Of a stretch of DNA of 64,000 nucleotides, positions 8,185-16,518 are shown one piece after another; position 1 is the first letter of the stretch; each line of letters begins with the position of its first letter. Both the position numbers and the translations under genes were made by a program. Location: assembly GCF_029278605.1 (NCBI RefSeq), contig NZ_CP119572.1:434001-498000 (forward strand), given 5' to 3'. Under the pieces are notes generated by a model. That model saw nothing but the letters and a program-made list of their open reading frames with translations. It did no database searches and had not been told where the DNA came from. This DNA is from Cupriavidus sp. WKF15. GTDB lineage: Bacteria; Pseudomonadota; Gammaproteobacteria; Burkholderiales; Burkholderiaceae.

Positions 8185-9381
8185 ATGCGCATCAGCCCCG
8201 ACCCGGCAATCCCGCAAGCCCGCTCCACCATCCGCCACCTGCGCGCCTCGCGCATCCGCGAAGTCGCCAACGCCGGCATCGGCCTGCCTGACGTGCTGCC
8301 GTTCTGGTTCGGCGAATCGGACCAGGCCACGCCGGACTTTGTCCGCGACGCCGCGGCGCGCGCGCTGGCTGGCGGCGCCACGTTCTATACCCACAACCTT
8401 GGCATCGCGCCGCTGCGCACCGCGTTGGCCGACTATGTCGGCGCGCTGCACGGTGCTACCGCCATCGACAACGTCGCCGTCACCAGCGCCGGGGTCAATG
8501 GCCTGATGCTGGCCGCGCAGCTGATCGCCAGTCCCGGCGACCGCGTGGTGGCGGTGACGCCGCTGTGGCCCAACCTGGTGGAGATCCCGAAGATCCTCGG
8601 CGCCTCGGTCGAGACCGTCTCGCTCGACTATGGCGCGCACGGCTGGACGCTCGACGTCGACAAGCTGCTGGCCGCGCTGACGCCGGAAACGCGCGCGCTG
8701 ATGGTCAACTCGCCCAACAACCCGACCGGCTGGGTGATGTCGCGCGCGGCGCAGCGCACCGTGCTCGACCATTGCCGCCGGCATGGCATCTGGATCATCG
8801 CCGACGAAGTCTACGAGCGCCTCTACTTTGGCGACGAGCCCGGCGGCGGAGACAGCCGCACCGCGCCGTCGTTCCTGGACATCGCCTCGCGCGAGGAGCG
8901 CGTCATCTGCGTCAACTCGTTCTCCAAGGCCTGGCTGATGACGGGCTGGCGGCTCGGCTGGATGGTGCTGCCGTCATCGATGATCGACGACCTTGGCAAG
9001 CTGATCGAATACAACACCTCGTGCGCGCCGTCGTTCGTGCAGGAGGCAGGCGTTGCGGCCGTGCGCGAGGGCGAGCCGTTCACGCGCGACCTGGTGCAGC
9101 GGCTGCGCGGCGCACGCGATCACCTGGTGGGCGCGCTGTCCGCATTGCCGGGCGTGGATGCGCATGCGCCAGATGGTGCGATGTATGTGTTCTTCCGCCT
9201 GTCCGGCACCAGCGACAGCCTGGCCCTGTGCAAGCAGCTCGTGCGCGAGGCGCGGCTGGGGCTGGCTCCGGGCAGTGCATTCGGCGACGAGGGCGAGGGT
9301 TTCGTGCGCTGGTGCTATGCGTGCGATCCGGCCCGTCTCGACGAAGGCGTGCGGCGCCTGCGCGGCTTCCTCGGCCGCTGA
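8185..9381 (+). CDS. Class I/II PLP-dependent aminotransferase
   Basis: 398 residues, fold-type I aminotransferase of the aspartate aminotransferase superfamily. NSPNNPTGW is the conserved PLP-ring motif, IIADEVYERLYFG holds the Asp/Tyr cofactor contacts, and SFSKAWLMTGWRLGW carries the Schiff-base lysine at residue 248. The C-terminal arginine that binds the substrate carboxylate lies in the FVRWCYACDP region. The start at 8185 is favoured by GAGGAG four bases upstream over a TTG ten codons earlier. The substrate cannot be told from sequence; relatives are variously assigned to aspartate, aromatic or branched-chain amino acids. It is probably monocistronic: the pilin operon ends before it and the gene after it is on the other strand, 13 bases away. 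Confidence 0.92.
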   Translation: MRISPDPAIPQARSTIRHLRASRIREVANAGIGLPDVLPFWFGESDQATPDFVRDAAARALAGGATFYTHNLGIAPLRTALADYVGALHGATAIDNVAVTSAGVNGLMLAAQLIASPGDRVVAVTPLWPNLVEIPKILGASVETVSLDYGAHGWTLDVDKLLAALTPETRALMVNSPNNPTGWVMSRAAQRTVLDHCRRHGIWIIADEVYERLYFGDEPGGGDSRTAPSFLDIASREERVICVNSFSKAWLMTGWRLGWMVLPSSMIDDLGKLIEYNTSCAPSFVQEAGVAAVREGEPFTRDLVQRLRGARDHLVGALSALPGVDAHAPDGAMYVFFRLSGTSDSLALCKQLVREARLGLAPGSAFGDEGEGFVRWCYACDPARLDEGVRRLRGFLGR

Positions 9382-9394
9382 CCCGGACCCTTGC

Positions 9395-10894
9395 TTATTG
9401 CACGGCCGGCGCAGCGGCGCCGGCCTGTGCATTCTTCTCTTCCTCCCACCAGCCGCCGCCCAGCGCCTGCAGCAGCGCGGCGGAATCCGCGAGCCGGCTC
9501 GCGGTCGCCTGGGCCAGGTCCAGCGAAGCCTGGCGCGACTGGCGTTCCGCATCGAGCAGCGTGAGCTGGCTGACACCGCCGAGCCGGTACTGTTCCGAGA
9601 CGATGGCCAGCGTGGCGCGTGCCTGCCGCGCATTGTCGGCGCGCGCGCGCAGCGTGGCGGCGTCGGCCTCCAGCGCGCGCAGGGTATCGGCCACGTTCTG
9701 CAGGCCCTGCAGCACGGCCTGGCGGTAGGCCGCCAGCGACTGTTCATAGGCGGCCTCGGCCGCGCGCTTGCGCGCGAGCAGTTCGCCACCGTGGAACACA
9801 GGCTGCACCAGGCCGGCTGCCAGGCTCCAGACGTTGAAGCTGTCGAACAGGTTGCGCGCCGTGGTGGACTGCCAGCCGCCGCTCGCGCTGAGCGTGATCT
9901 GCGGATAGAGATTGGCGGTGGCCACGCCGATATTGGCCGAGGCCTGGTGCAGCAGCGCTTCGGCCGCGCGGATGTCCGGGCGGCGTCGCGCGAGCGTCGA
10001 TGGCAGGCTGAGCGGCAGGGCCTCGGGTAACTGCAGGTCCTCGAGCCTGAACTCGGGCAACTGCGCCGCGGCGGGCGTCTGGCCCGTGTAGACCGCGAGC
10101 TGGTGGCGCGTGGCCTCGATCTGCTGCGCGAGCCCGGGGATCAGCGCCTGTGTCTGCGCCAGTTCGGAGCGCTGCCGTTGCACATCGACACGCGCCACGC
10201 CGCCGGCGCGCAGCCGGTCCTCGGCGATGCCCACTTCGCGCTGCTGCGCCTCGGCAATCGCCACGGTCTCGGCCAGCTGCGCGCGCAGCCCCGCTTCGCG
10301 GATCGCTGCCGTGGCGACATTGGCGGCGAGCGCCAGGCGCGCGGCCTCGAACTCATAGCGCTGGTAATCCACGGCCGCCTGCAGGCCTTCGAGCTCGCGC
10401 CGCTGGCCCCCGAACAAGTCGAGGACATATGAGACCTGGACCGTAGCGCCGTATAGCGTGAAGGGCCCGGGGCTCGGGATCGCCGTGATGCCGAGCGACT
10501 GGAAGTTGACCTGCTGACGGGTCGTGTTGAGGTTCGCGTCCACCGTCGGCCAGCGCGTGGCACCGGTGCGCGCGGCCAGGTTTTCCTGTGCCTCGCGCAG
10601 TTTCGCCCGGGCCTGCGCGAGCGTGGGGCTGCCATCGAGCGCGGCGCGGATGGTTGCATCGAGCGCGGGGCTGCGGAACAGCGCCCACCATTGCGCGGGC
10701 ACGTCGGCACCGGCCGCGAATGTCTGGGACTGGCCATGCGGCAGGTTGCCGGGCATGTCGGCGGCAACCGTGGCCTGCGGCAGCGGGCCGGCGACGTAGC
10801 CGGTATCGGCGGGCTGCGCAGGTGCGCGGAAATCGGGGCCGACCGCGCACGCCGAGAGCAGCAGGCAGCCAAGAAGCGAAAGAGTTGCACGCAT
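9395..10894 (-). CDS. Outer-membrane efflux lipoprotein (NodT/OprM family)
   Basis: 499 residues. The signal peptide ends in the lipobox LSAC (Cys16) followed by AVGPDFRAP, the hallmark start of NodT-type outer-membrane factors. Two OEP domains follow; each supplies helices of the periplasmic tunnel and strands of the trimeric barrel, for example LREAQENLAARTGA and its counterpart with TARNLFDSFNVWSLAAGL. The protein forms the exit duct for substrates handed over by the HlyD adaptor. It is the last gene of a minus-strand set with permease, ATPase, adaptor and TetR regulator, 13 bases after the permease, so this operon supplies its own channel instead of sharing TolC. Confidence 0.93.
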   Translation of the reverse strand: MRATLSLLGCLLLSACAVGPDFRAPAQPADTGYVAGPLPQATVAADMPGNLPHGQSQTFAAGADVPAQWWALFRSPALDATIRAALDGSPTLAQARAKLREAQENLAARTGATRWPTVDANLNTTRQQVNFQSLGITAIPSPGPFTLYGATVQVSYVLDLFGGQRRELEGLQAAVDYQRYEFEAARLALAANVATAAIREAGLRAQLAETVAIAEAQQREVGIAEDRLRAGGVARVDVQRQRSELAQTQALIPGLAQQIEATRHQLAVYTGQTPAAAQLPEFRLEDLQLPEALPLSLPSTLARRRPDIRAAEALLHQASANIGVATANLYPQITLSASGGWQSTTARNLFDSFNVWSLAAGLVQPVFHGGELLARKRAAEAAYEQSLAAYRQAVLQGLQNVADTLRALEADAATLRARADNARQARATLAIVSEQYRLGGVSQLTLLDAERQSRQASLDLAQATASRLADSAALLQALGGGWWEEEKNAQAGAAAPAVQ

Positions 10895-10907
10895 GGCGTT
10901 GGCTCCG

Positions 10908-12056
10908 TCAGTCGAGCGTACGGCGGTAGAAGCGCACGGCGATCCCCATCACCACCACGATGAACAGCGCCATCGGCCATATATTGGGCCACAGCTCCGT
11001 CCATCCGTTGCCCTTGAGCAGGATGCCGCGGATGATGCGGTGGAAGTACGTCATCGGCAGGATGTTGCCGATCGCCTGCGCCCAGCCCGGCATGCCCGCG
11101 AACGGGAACATGAAGCCGGACAGCAGGATATTGGGCAGGAAGTAGAAGAAGGTGAGTTGCATGGCCTGCAACTGGTTCTGCGCCAGCGACGACAGCGTGA
11201 TGCCGACCGTCAGGTTGGCCGCGATGAACAGCAGCGCCGCCATGTACAACACCAGCACGGAGCCGAAGAACGGCACCTGGAACACCCAGCGCGCGGCGAT
11301 CAGTACGATGGTGGACTGGATCAGGCCGATGAAGATGTACGGGATGATCTTGCCGGTCATGACCTCGATCGGCTTCACGGGCGTGGCGAGCAGGTTCTCC
11401 ATGGTGCCGCGCTCGCGTTCGCGCGTCATGGCAAGGCCCGTCATCATCACCATCGTCATGGTCAGGATCACGCCCATCAGTCCGGGAATGATGTTGTACT
11501 GCGTGATGCCTTCGGGGTTGTAGAGGCGCTGCACCTGCACGTCGAAGGGCGCCTTGCCGCCGGCCAGCGGCGCGAGCGAGCCTTTCAGGTCGGTGCGCGC
11601 GACACTGAATGGCAACTGCGCCAGCGCGGCGATCGCGGCGCTGGTGGCGGACGGATCGGTGGCGTCCGCTTCCACGAGCAGCGCGGGCCGTTCGCCGCGC
11701 AGCAGCTTGCGTGTGAAATCGGGCGGAATGCTGACCACGAACTGCACGTTGCCCTTCATCAGCGCCTCGCGCCCGGCATCTTCATCCGGCAGCGTGCCCA
11801 CCATCCTGAAGTAGGTGGAGTTCTCCATGCCGGCGATGAACGATCGCGTGAATTCGCTCTGGTCCGCGGCGATCACGGCGGTAGGCAGGTGGCGCGGATC
11901 GGTGTTGATGGCAAAGCCGAACAGCAGCAGCTGCATGATGGGCAGGCCCACGATCATGGCGAAGGTGACGCGGTCGCGCCGCAGCTGCAGGAACTCCTTG
12001 AGCACAATGCTCCACCAGCGATCGAAGGAGAAGCCGAATCGTCCGTTTTGTTTCAT
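10908..12056 (-). CDS. ABC-2 type transporter permease (YbhS/YbhR-like)
   Basis: 382 residues. The N-terminus (MKQNGRFGFSFDRWW) is cytosolic, followed by one membrane helix (FAMIVGLPIMQLLLFGFAI), a large periplasmic domain of about 150 residues, and five more helices with the ABC2_membrane motif MTRERERGTMENLLATPV. It pairs with the upstream ATPase to form an exporter. The start at 12056 is chosen because its ATG overlaps the ATPase stop (ATGA) and the family homology starts there; the frame stays open much further upstream but only as a shadow of the ATPase. E. coli YbhGFSR has two permeases; here only one is present, so it probably works as a homodimer. Confidence 0.92.
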   Translation of the reverse strand: MKQNGRFGFSFDRWWSIVLKEFLQLRRDRVTFAMIVGLPIMQLLLFGFAINTDPRHLPTAVIAADQSEFTRSFIAGMENSTYFRMVGTLPDEDAGREALMKGNVQFVVSIPPDFTRKLLRGERPALLVEADATDPSATSAAIAALAQLPFSVARTDLKGSLAPLAGGKAPFDVQVQRLYNPEGITQYNIIPGLMGVILTMTMVMMTGLAMTRERERGTMENLLATPVKPIEVMTGKIIPYIFIGLIQSTIVLIAARWVFQVPFFGSVLVLYMAALLFIAANLTVGITLSSLAQNQLQAMQLTFFYFLPNILLSGFMFPFAGMPGWAQAIGNILPMTYFHRIIRGILLKGNGWTELWPNIWPMALFIVVVMGIAVRFYRRTLD

Positions 12057-13045
12057 GACTGTTCCTTGTGCGTCTTGCGGCCCGCACCGGTGCCTGCGCC
12101 TATGTTGTCTTCGGCGCGGCTCATCATGTGGATGAAGACGTCTTCCAGGCTCGTCTGGGTTGGCTCGACACGCCGCCCCGGGCCGGCCAGGCGCCGCAGC
12201 GTTTCGCCAAGCAGCGCGGCGTCGCGGCCGGTCACGTGCAGCGCGGTGCCGAAGACGACGGTCTGCTCCACGCCCGGCGCGCCGCGCAGCTGTTCGGACA
12301 GCTCGGCCAGCTCGTCGCCTTCGACGCTCCAGGTGGCGAGGTTCTGGCTGGCAACCACTTCGTCGGCGGTGCCTTGCGCGAGCAGCTTGCCGTAGGCGAT
12401 GTAGGCGAGCTTGTGGCAGCGCTCGGCCTCGTCCATGTAGTGCGTGCTGACCAGCACCGAGATGCCGCGCGCGGCCAGCAGGTGAAGCTGCTCCCAGAAA
12501 TCGCGCCGGGCCTTCGGGTCGACGCCGGCAGTCGGTTCGTCGAGCAGCAGCAGCTCGGGTTTGTGCAGCAGGCACGCGGCCAGCGCCAGCCGCTGCTTCC
12601 AGCCGCCCGAGAGCGAGCCGGCGAGCTGCGCCGAGCGCGTGGCCAGGCCCAGGCCTTCTAGCGCGCGGTCGACCGCCTCGCGCCGGTTGGACATGCCGTA
12701 GACGCGCGCGACGAAGTCCAGGTTCTCGCGGATCGACAGGTCGTCCCAGTACGAGAATTTCTGCGTCATGTAGCCGACGCGGCGCTTGATCTCGTCGGAC
12801 TCGCGCAGGATGTCGAAGCCCAGGCAGGTGCCTTGCCCGGAGTCGGGCGTCAGCAGGCCGCACATCATGCGGATCGACGTGGTCTTGCCGCTGCCGTTCG
12901 GTCCCAGGAAGCCGAAGATCTCGCCGCGCGCGACCTGCATGGTGAGGTCGTTGACCACGTGCTTGTCGCCGTAGTGCTTGTTGAGGCCGCGCACGTCGAT
13001 GGCCAGGCCGCCGTTGGCACCATTCGCGGTGGGCGTGCTGCTCAT
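12053..13045 (-). CDS. ABC transporter ATP-binding protein (YbhF-like)
   Basis: 330 residues. Walker A FGFLGPNGSGKTTS (about 50-63), Q-loop in VGYMTQKFSYWDDLSI, signature LSGGWKQRLALAACLL, Walker B LLLLDEPTAGVDP and the switch histidine in VLVSTHYMDEAERC are all intact. A C-terminal extension of about 90 residues is typical of drug-exporter ATPases of the CcmA class. It is cytoplasmic and drives the ABC-2 permease encoded next. Its start overlaps the HlyD stop and its stop overlaps the permease start, both as ATGA, so the three genes are translationally coupled. YbhF has two fused ATPase halves, whereas this protein has one. Confidence 0.94.
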   Translation of the reverse strand: MSSTPTANGANGGLAIDVRGLNKHYGDKHVVNDLTMQVARGEIFGFLGPNGSGKTTSIRMMCGLLTPDSGQGTCLGFDILRESDEIKRRVGYMTQKFSYWDDLSIRENLDFVARVYGMSNRREAVDRALEGLGLATRSAQLAGSLSGGWKQRLALAACLLHKPELLLLDEPTAGVDPKARRDFWEQLHLLAARGISVLVSTHYMDEAERCHKLAYIAYGKLLAQGTADEVVASQNLATWSVEGDELAELSEQLRGAPGVEQTVVFGTALHVTGRDAALLGETLRRLAGPGRRVEPTQTSLEDVFIHMMSRAEDNIGAGTGAGRKTHKEQS

Positions 13046-14037
13046 GGCCGATGCACCTCCACCGGCTGGCCCGGGCGCAACTTGGGCGCGTCGGCCTCAG
13101 ACGGACGGGCCTCGATCAGGAACACGAGCTTGCGCCGCGTCTCGTTGCTGTAGATGACCGGCGGGGTGTACTCGGCTTCGTTCGAGACATAGCTGATGGT
13201 GGCCGCCACCGGCGCCGGGCAGCCATCGCAATGCACCTGCACCGACTGGCCATTGCGCAGCGCCCCGACCACGGTCTCGGGCACGTAGAAGCGCACCTTG
13301 ACGTTGCCGGGCGGCAGCATGCGCACGACGGGGCTGCCAGCGGGGATCCATTCGCCAAGGCGATAGGGCGTGTCATACACGAGCCCGGCCTGCGTGGCCG
13401 CTACCGCCTTGCGCGAGAGCTTCCATTCGGCCTGGGCCAGCGCCGCACGCGCGGCCTCGACCTGCGCGGCCTGCGCGGCTTGCTGGGCATCGCGGCCGGG
13501 CAGGCGGGCGACGTCGATATCACGCTGCAGTTCGCGCACGCGCGCGGCATCGCTCGCGGCGGTGGCGCGCGACTCTTCGAGCTGCGCCTGCGAGATGCCG
13601 CCGATGTCGTACTGACGCTGGTCGCGGCTGAACTGTGCGGCGCTGCGTTGCGCGGTGGCCTGCGCCTGCGCGAGCTGGGCGCGGCTGACATCGACCTCGA
13701 CCGGGCGCTTGCCGGTCTTCATGTCGGCGAGCTGTGCCTCGGCGGCGCGCAACTGCTCGGCCGCCTGCTGGCGCGCCGCGCGTTCGTCATCGGATTCCAG
13801 CACGAACAGCGTCGTGCCCTTTGCGACCTGCTCGCCGCGCTTTACCGCAAGGCTGTCCAGCCGGCCCGCGAACGGCGATGCCACGCTGACGAATTCGCCT
13901 TCGACATAGCCCTGCCACGTGGCGGACTTGTCCTGGCCGCAAGCCGTCAGGGCCGCCAGCGGAAGCAGCAGGGCCAGCGTTGGCCACATGCGTCGTGCGA
14001 TGGCCAGGGAATCAGGCAGGAATCGGGGTGCTTGCAT
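13042..14037 (-). CDS. HlyD/YbhG-family membrane fusion protein
   Basis: 331 residues. The N-terminus carries a signal sequence with a lipobox-like LTAC (LALLLPLAALTAC), so it is probably an inner-membrane lipoprotein adaptor. The biotinyl-lipoyl-like domain begins GYVEGEFVSVASPFAGRL, a long alpha-helical hairpin of about 100 residues follows (RAAEAQLADMKTGKRPVEVD and on), then the second lipoyl half and a beta-barrel. It would bridge the ABC permease and the outer-membrane factor. It begins 18 bases after the TetR gene and overlaps the ATPase by four bases. The closest known arrangement is ybhG of E. coli, linked to tolerance of chloramphenicol and cefoperazone. Confidence 0.9.
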   Translation of the reverse strand: MQAPRFLPDSLAIARRMWPTLALLLPLAALTACGQDKSATWQGYVEGEFVSVASPFAGRLDSLAVKRGEQVAKGTTLFVLESDDERAARQQAAEQLRAAEAQLADMKTGKRPVEVDVSRAQLAQAQATAQRSAAQFSRDQRQYDIGGISQAQLEESRATAASDAARVRELQRDIDVARLPGRDAQQAAQAAQVEAARAALAQAEWKLSRKAVAATQAGLVYDTPYRLGEWIPAGSPVVRMLPPGNVKVRFYVPETVVGALRNGQSVQVHCDGCPAPVAATISYVSNEAEYTPPVIYSNETRRKLVFLIEARPSEADAPKLRPGQPVEVHRP

Positions 14038-14054
14038 GGCAGTGCGAGAGTGCG

Positions 14055-14756
14055 TCAGTCGGTGGCGCCGTCGGGCGGCGTAGGGGCAGCTGGCGCCAGG
14101 CCCTGCGTCAGCAGCGTGCTGACGTGGCGGACCAGGGTCTCGGTATCGACATGCCCGGCGCCGGGCAGCCGCTGCCAGATATGCGATGTGGCCAGCGGCA
14201 GCAGCGCCAGTCCGACCAGCGATGGCATCACCAGTGTCGGCTCCAGGCCGGGATTGAGCTTGCCGGCGGCGATCGCCGTCGCCAGCGGCGCGCTCAGGGC
14301 GCCGGCGCGCTGCAGCGCGAAGCGGTTCAGCACGCGCTCGCGCAGCAGACCGTCGGCACCGGCGACTTCACGGATCCATAGCCCCGGAAACCAGGGTGTG
14401 GCAGCGGCCACGCGGATCATCCGGCCGGCAATGCCGACCAGCATGGCCACCGGGTCCGCGGGCGCCACCGGGGGCGTGAAGATCGCGTCGACGAGCTGCT
14501 GCAAGCGTTCCTCGACGATGGCGTCGAGCAGCTGGTCGCGGTCGCGGAAGTAGTAGTGCACTAGGGCGGGCGTCACGCCCGCGTGCTCGGCGATCGCGCG
14601 GATCGGTGTGCCAGCCACGCCGTGGCGTGCGAACAGTTCGGTGGCCGCGTCGAGCAGTTGATCGCGCTGGCCGGGATTCCCGGAGGTCGGGCGACCAGGG
14701 CCGCGACGCTCGGCGCGGGGCTTGGCGGTCTTGCGGGCGGCTGGGCGGTCTGGCAT
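14055..14756 (-). CDS. TetR-family regulator with CecR-like C-terminal domain
   Basis: 233 residues with a long basic N-terminal tail, then a TetR helix-turn-helix at about residues 34-80 (LLDAATELFARHGVAG and VTPALVHYYFRDRDQLLDA). The C-terminal ligand domain looks like the CerR/DUF1956 type seen in E. coli CecR (YbiH), which represses ybhGFSR. It is first in the operon with HlyD, ABC ATPase, permease and outer-membrane factor, so the simplest reading is a repressor of its own efflux operon. An AT-rich inverted repeat lies about 40 bases upstream of its start and is a candidate operator. Confidence 0.88.
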   Translation of the reverse strand: MPDRPAARKTAKPRAERRGPGRPTSGNPGQRDQLLDAATELFARHGVAGTPIRAIAEHAGVTPALVHYYFRDRDQLLDAIVEERLQQLVDAIFTPPVAPADPVAMLVGIAGRMIRVAAATPWFPGLWIREVAGADGLLRERVLNRFALQRAGALSAPLATAIAAGKLNPGLEPTLVMPSLVGLALLPLATSHIWQRLPGAGHVDTETLVRHVSTLLTQGLAPAAPTPPDGATD

Positions 14757-14788
14757 CGGCTGGAATCGCTGATCTGACGGAAAGCAGT

Positions 14789-14819
14789 TTGATATTAATT
14801 TTCGAGTTAATTAATTCAA
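14789..14819. promoter_or_regulatory. AT-rich inverted repeat, candidate operator of the efflux operon
   Basis: ATTAATT (14794-14800) and AATTAAT (14809-14815) are perfect inverted arms around an eight-base centre. They extend outwards imperfectly as TTGA(t) on the left and TCAA on the right. The site is in the 216-base divergent region between the TetR gene (start 14756) and the porin gene, and is far richer in A and T than its surroundings. Assignment as the operator of that TetR protein is inference. Confidence 0.45.
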
Positions 14820-14972
14820 GGCCTGTTACAACGTTGATGCGGAGTCACGTTCATGTCATGTAAAGATGTTGCGTTGCAGCAAGGGCGGGTAGACAGGTCA
14901 TACCGCCTTGGCTATCCTTCGACCCGCCCATAGTCCGCTTCCAGCCGGAACCGGAAAAACTGTCCACCGCCC

Positions 14973-16349
14973 ATGCGTTTTCGATTCCCGGCTGCGATGC
15001 CGCGCCAGATCTTTGCCCGCTGCCTCGCCGCCATGCTGTCGGTGGGGGCGAGCGTGCCGGCGCTGGCGCAGGATGTGGCGGCAGAATCCGGCACGGAGGC
15101 GGTGGCAACCGAAAGCCCGTTCGCCTTTCACGGCCAGGCGACCTACGTCTGGCAACGCAAGCCTGCCTTCAACGCGGCCTACTCGGGGCCGAACAGCCTG
15201 ACCACCGATCGCGCCAAAAGCTACTCGTTCACGAGCACGCTCGACCTGGGCCTGCGGTTGTGGCAGGGCGCGGAATTCCACTTCAACCCTGAAGTCGCGC
15301 AGGGCGTGCCGTTCTCGCAGTTGCACGGCATGGCGGGCCTGAGCAATGGCGAACTTGCCAAGGGCGCCAGCACCAATCCCGTCTTCTACCGCGCCCGTGC
15401 CTTTATCCGGCAGACCTGGGGGCTTGGCGGAGAGACCGAGAAGCTGGACGACGACTTCAACCAGTTCGCGCGCACGGTGGACAAGCGCCGCGTGGTGCTG
15501 ACCGCCGGCAACTTCGGCGTGCTCGACGTGTTCGACCAGAACGACTACGGTTCCGATCCGCGCACGCAGTTCATGAACTGGTCGTTCCTGACGCACGGTG
15601 CGTGGGACTACCCGGCCGATGCGCGCGGCTACAACTGGGGCGTGGCACTCGAATACATCGGCGACGACTGGTCCGCGCGCATCGGCCGTTTCCTGCAGCC
15701 GCTGGAATCGAACGGGCTGGAACTCGACACGCGCATGTTCGAGCACTACGGCGATGTGCTCGAACTCGAAAAGCGCTACACGGTGTCCGGGCGGCCCGGC
15801 ACGGCGCGGTTGCTGTTCTTCCGCAACAAGGCGCGCATGGGGGCGTTCAACGACGCGATCCAGTTCGGCCAGGCCAACAACGTCACGCCGGATGTCGCGG
15901 ACGTGCGGCAGGAGCACGCCAAGGTCGGCGTGGGGCTGACGCTGCAGCAGCAGGTGAATGATTCGCTGGGCGTGTTCTTCCGCGCCAGCATGTCGGATGA
16001 CAATACCGAGACCTATGCCTTTACCGAGATCGGGCGGCAGGTGTCGTTCGGCGGCGTGCTGAACGGCAGCTCATGGGGCCGGGCGCGTGATGCGCTGGGT
16101 ATGGCGTTTGCCGTGAACATGCTCGGGTCGAGCCATCGGGCATATCTTGCCGCTGGCGGGCAGGGGGCGTTCCTGGGGGATGGGGCGCTCAACTATGCGC
16201 CGGAGCAGGTGTTCGAGATTTATTACAGCTTTCAGCCGTTTAAATATCTGAGTATCAGTCCGGATTTTCAGTATGTGAGGAACCCCGGGTACAACGCTGA
16301 TCGGGGGCCGGCGAAGTTTTATGGGGTTCGGTTTCATGCTGAATTTTGA
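14973..16349 (+). CDS. Outer-membrane porin, OprB/alginate-export-like
   Basis: 458 residues with a signal peptide (CLAAMLSVGASVPALA then QD) and an all-beta pattern of alternating residues ending in the terminal phenylalanine of outer-membrane barrels (GVRFHAEF). Motifs such as FHGQATYVWQRKPAFNAAYSG, FNPEVAQGVPFSQLHGMAG and RAFIRQTWGLGG fit the carbohydrate-selective porin (OprB-like) and alginate-export barrels common in Burkholderiaceae. The likely role is diffusion of a carbohydrate or other small solute through the outer membrane. The start could also be Met9 (14997); neither has a strong ribosome site. It is divergent from the TetR gene, and no transport partner lies beside it. Its substrate cannot be read from the sequence. 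Confidence 0.8.
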   Translation: MRFRFPAAMPRQIFARCLAAMLSVGASVPALAQDVAAESGTEAVATESPFAFHGQATYVWQRKPAFNAAYSGPNSLTTDRAKSYSFTSTLDLGLRLWQGAEFHFNPEVAQGVPFSQLHGMAGLSNGELAKGASTNPVFYRARAFIRQTWGLGGETEKLDDDFNQFARTVDKRRVVLTAGNFGVLDVFDQNDYGSDPRTQFMNWSFLTHGAWDYPADARGYNWGVALEYIGDDWSARIGRFLQPLESNGLELDTRMFEHYGDVLELEKRYTVSGRPGTARLLFFRNKARMGAFNDAIQFGQANNVTPDVADVRQEHAKVGVGLTLQQQVNDSLGVFFRASMSDDNTETYAFTEIGRQVSFGGVLNGSSWGRARDALGMAFAVNMLGSSHRAYLAAGGQGAFLGDGALNYAPEQVFEIYYSFQPFKYLSISPDFQYVRNPGYNADRGPAKFYGVRFHAEF

Positions 16350-16355
16350 GGGGGG

Positions 16356-16507
16356 CGCATGCCAAGCACGACAGCCCAATCCCAACCACAAAGCCCCGCC
16401 GGCTACGCCGGCGAAACAGCGGCGCCTGCCAAGCAAGACGAGCTAATCAAAACTACAAAGCCCCGCCGGCTACACCGGCGAAACAGCAGCGCCTGCCAAG
16501 CACGACA
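16356..16507. repeat. 67-bp-period tandem repeat at a convergent junction
   Basis: GCCAAGCA(C/A)GAC occurs at 16361, 16428 and 16495, exactly 67 bases apart. Two nearly full copies of the unit (from 16388 and from 16455) each hold ACAAAGCCCCGCCGGCTAC, a short GCCGGC palindrome and GCGAAACAGC. A truncated copy precedes them. The array fills the gap between the converging porin and queF genes. A relative in a different arrangement lies at 23676-23740. It may act as a two-way transcription end or be a REP-like mobile repeat. Confidence 0.8.
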
Positions 16508-16518
16508 CAACCAACCCT

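Noticed and set aside
12057..12863. Upstream extension of the ABC permease frame
   Set aside because: It overlaps the ATPase gene fully, has low-complexity sequence, and the permease start at 12056 is coupled to the ATPase stop.
16388..16507. Tandem repeats as a short CRISPR array
   Set aside because: The spacing unit is itself repeated almost completely, so there are no unique spacers; no cas gene is near.
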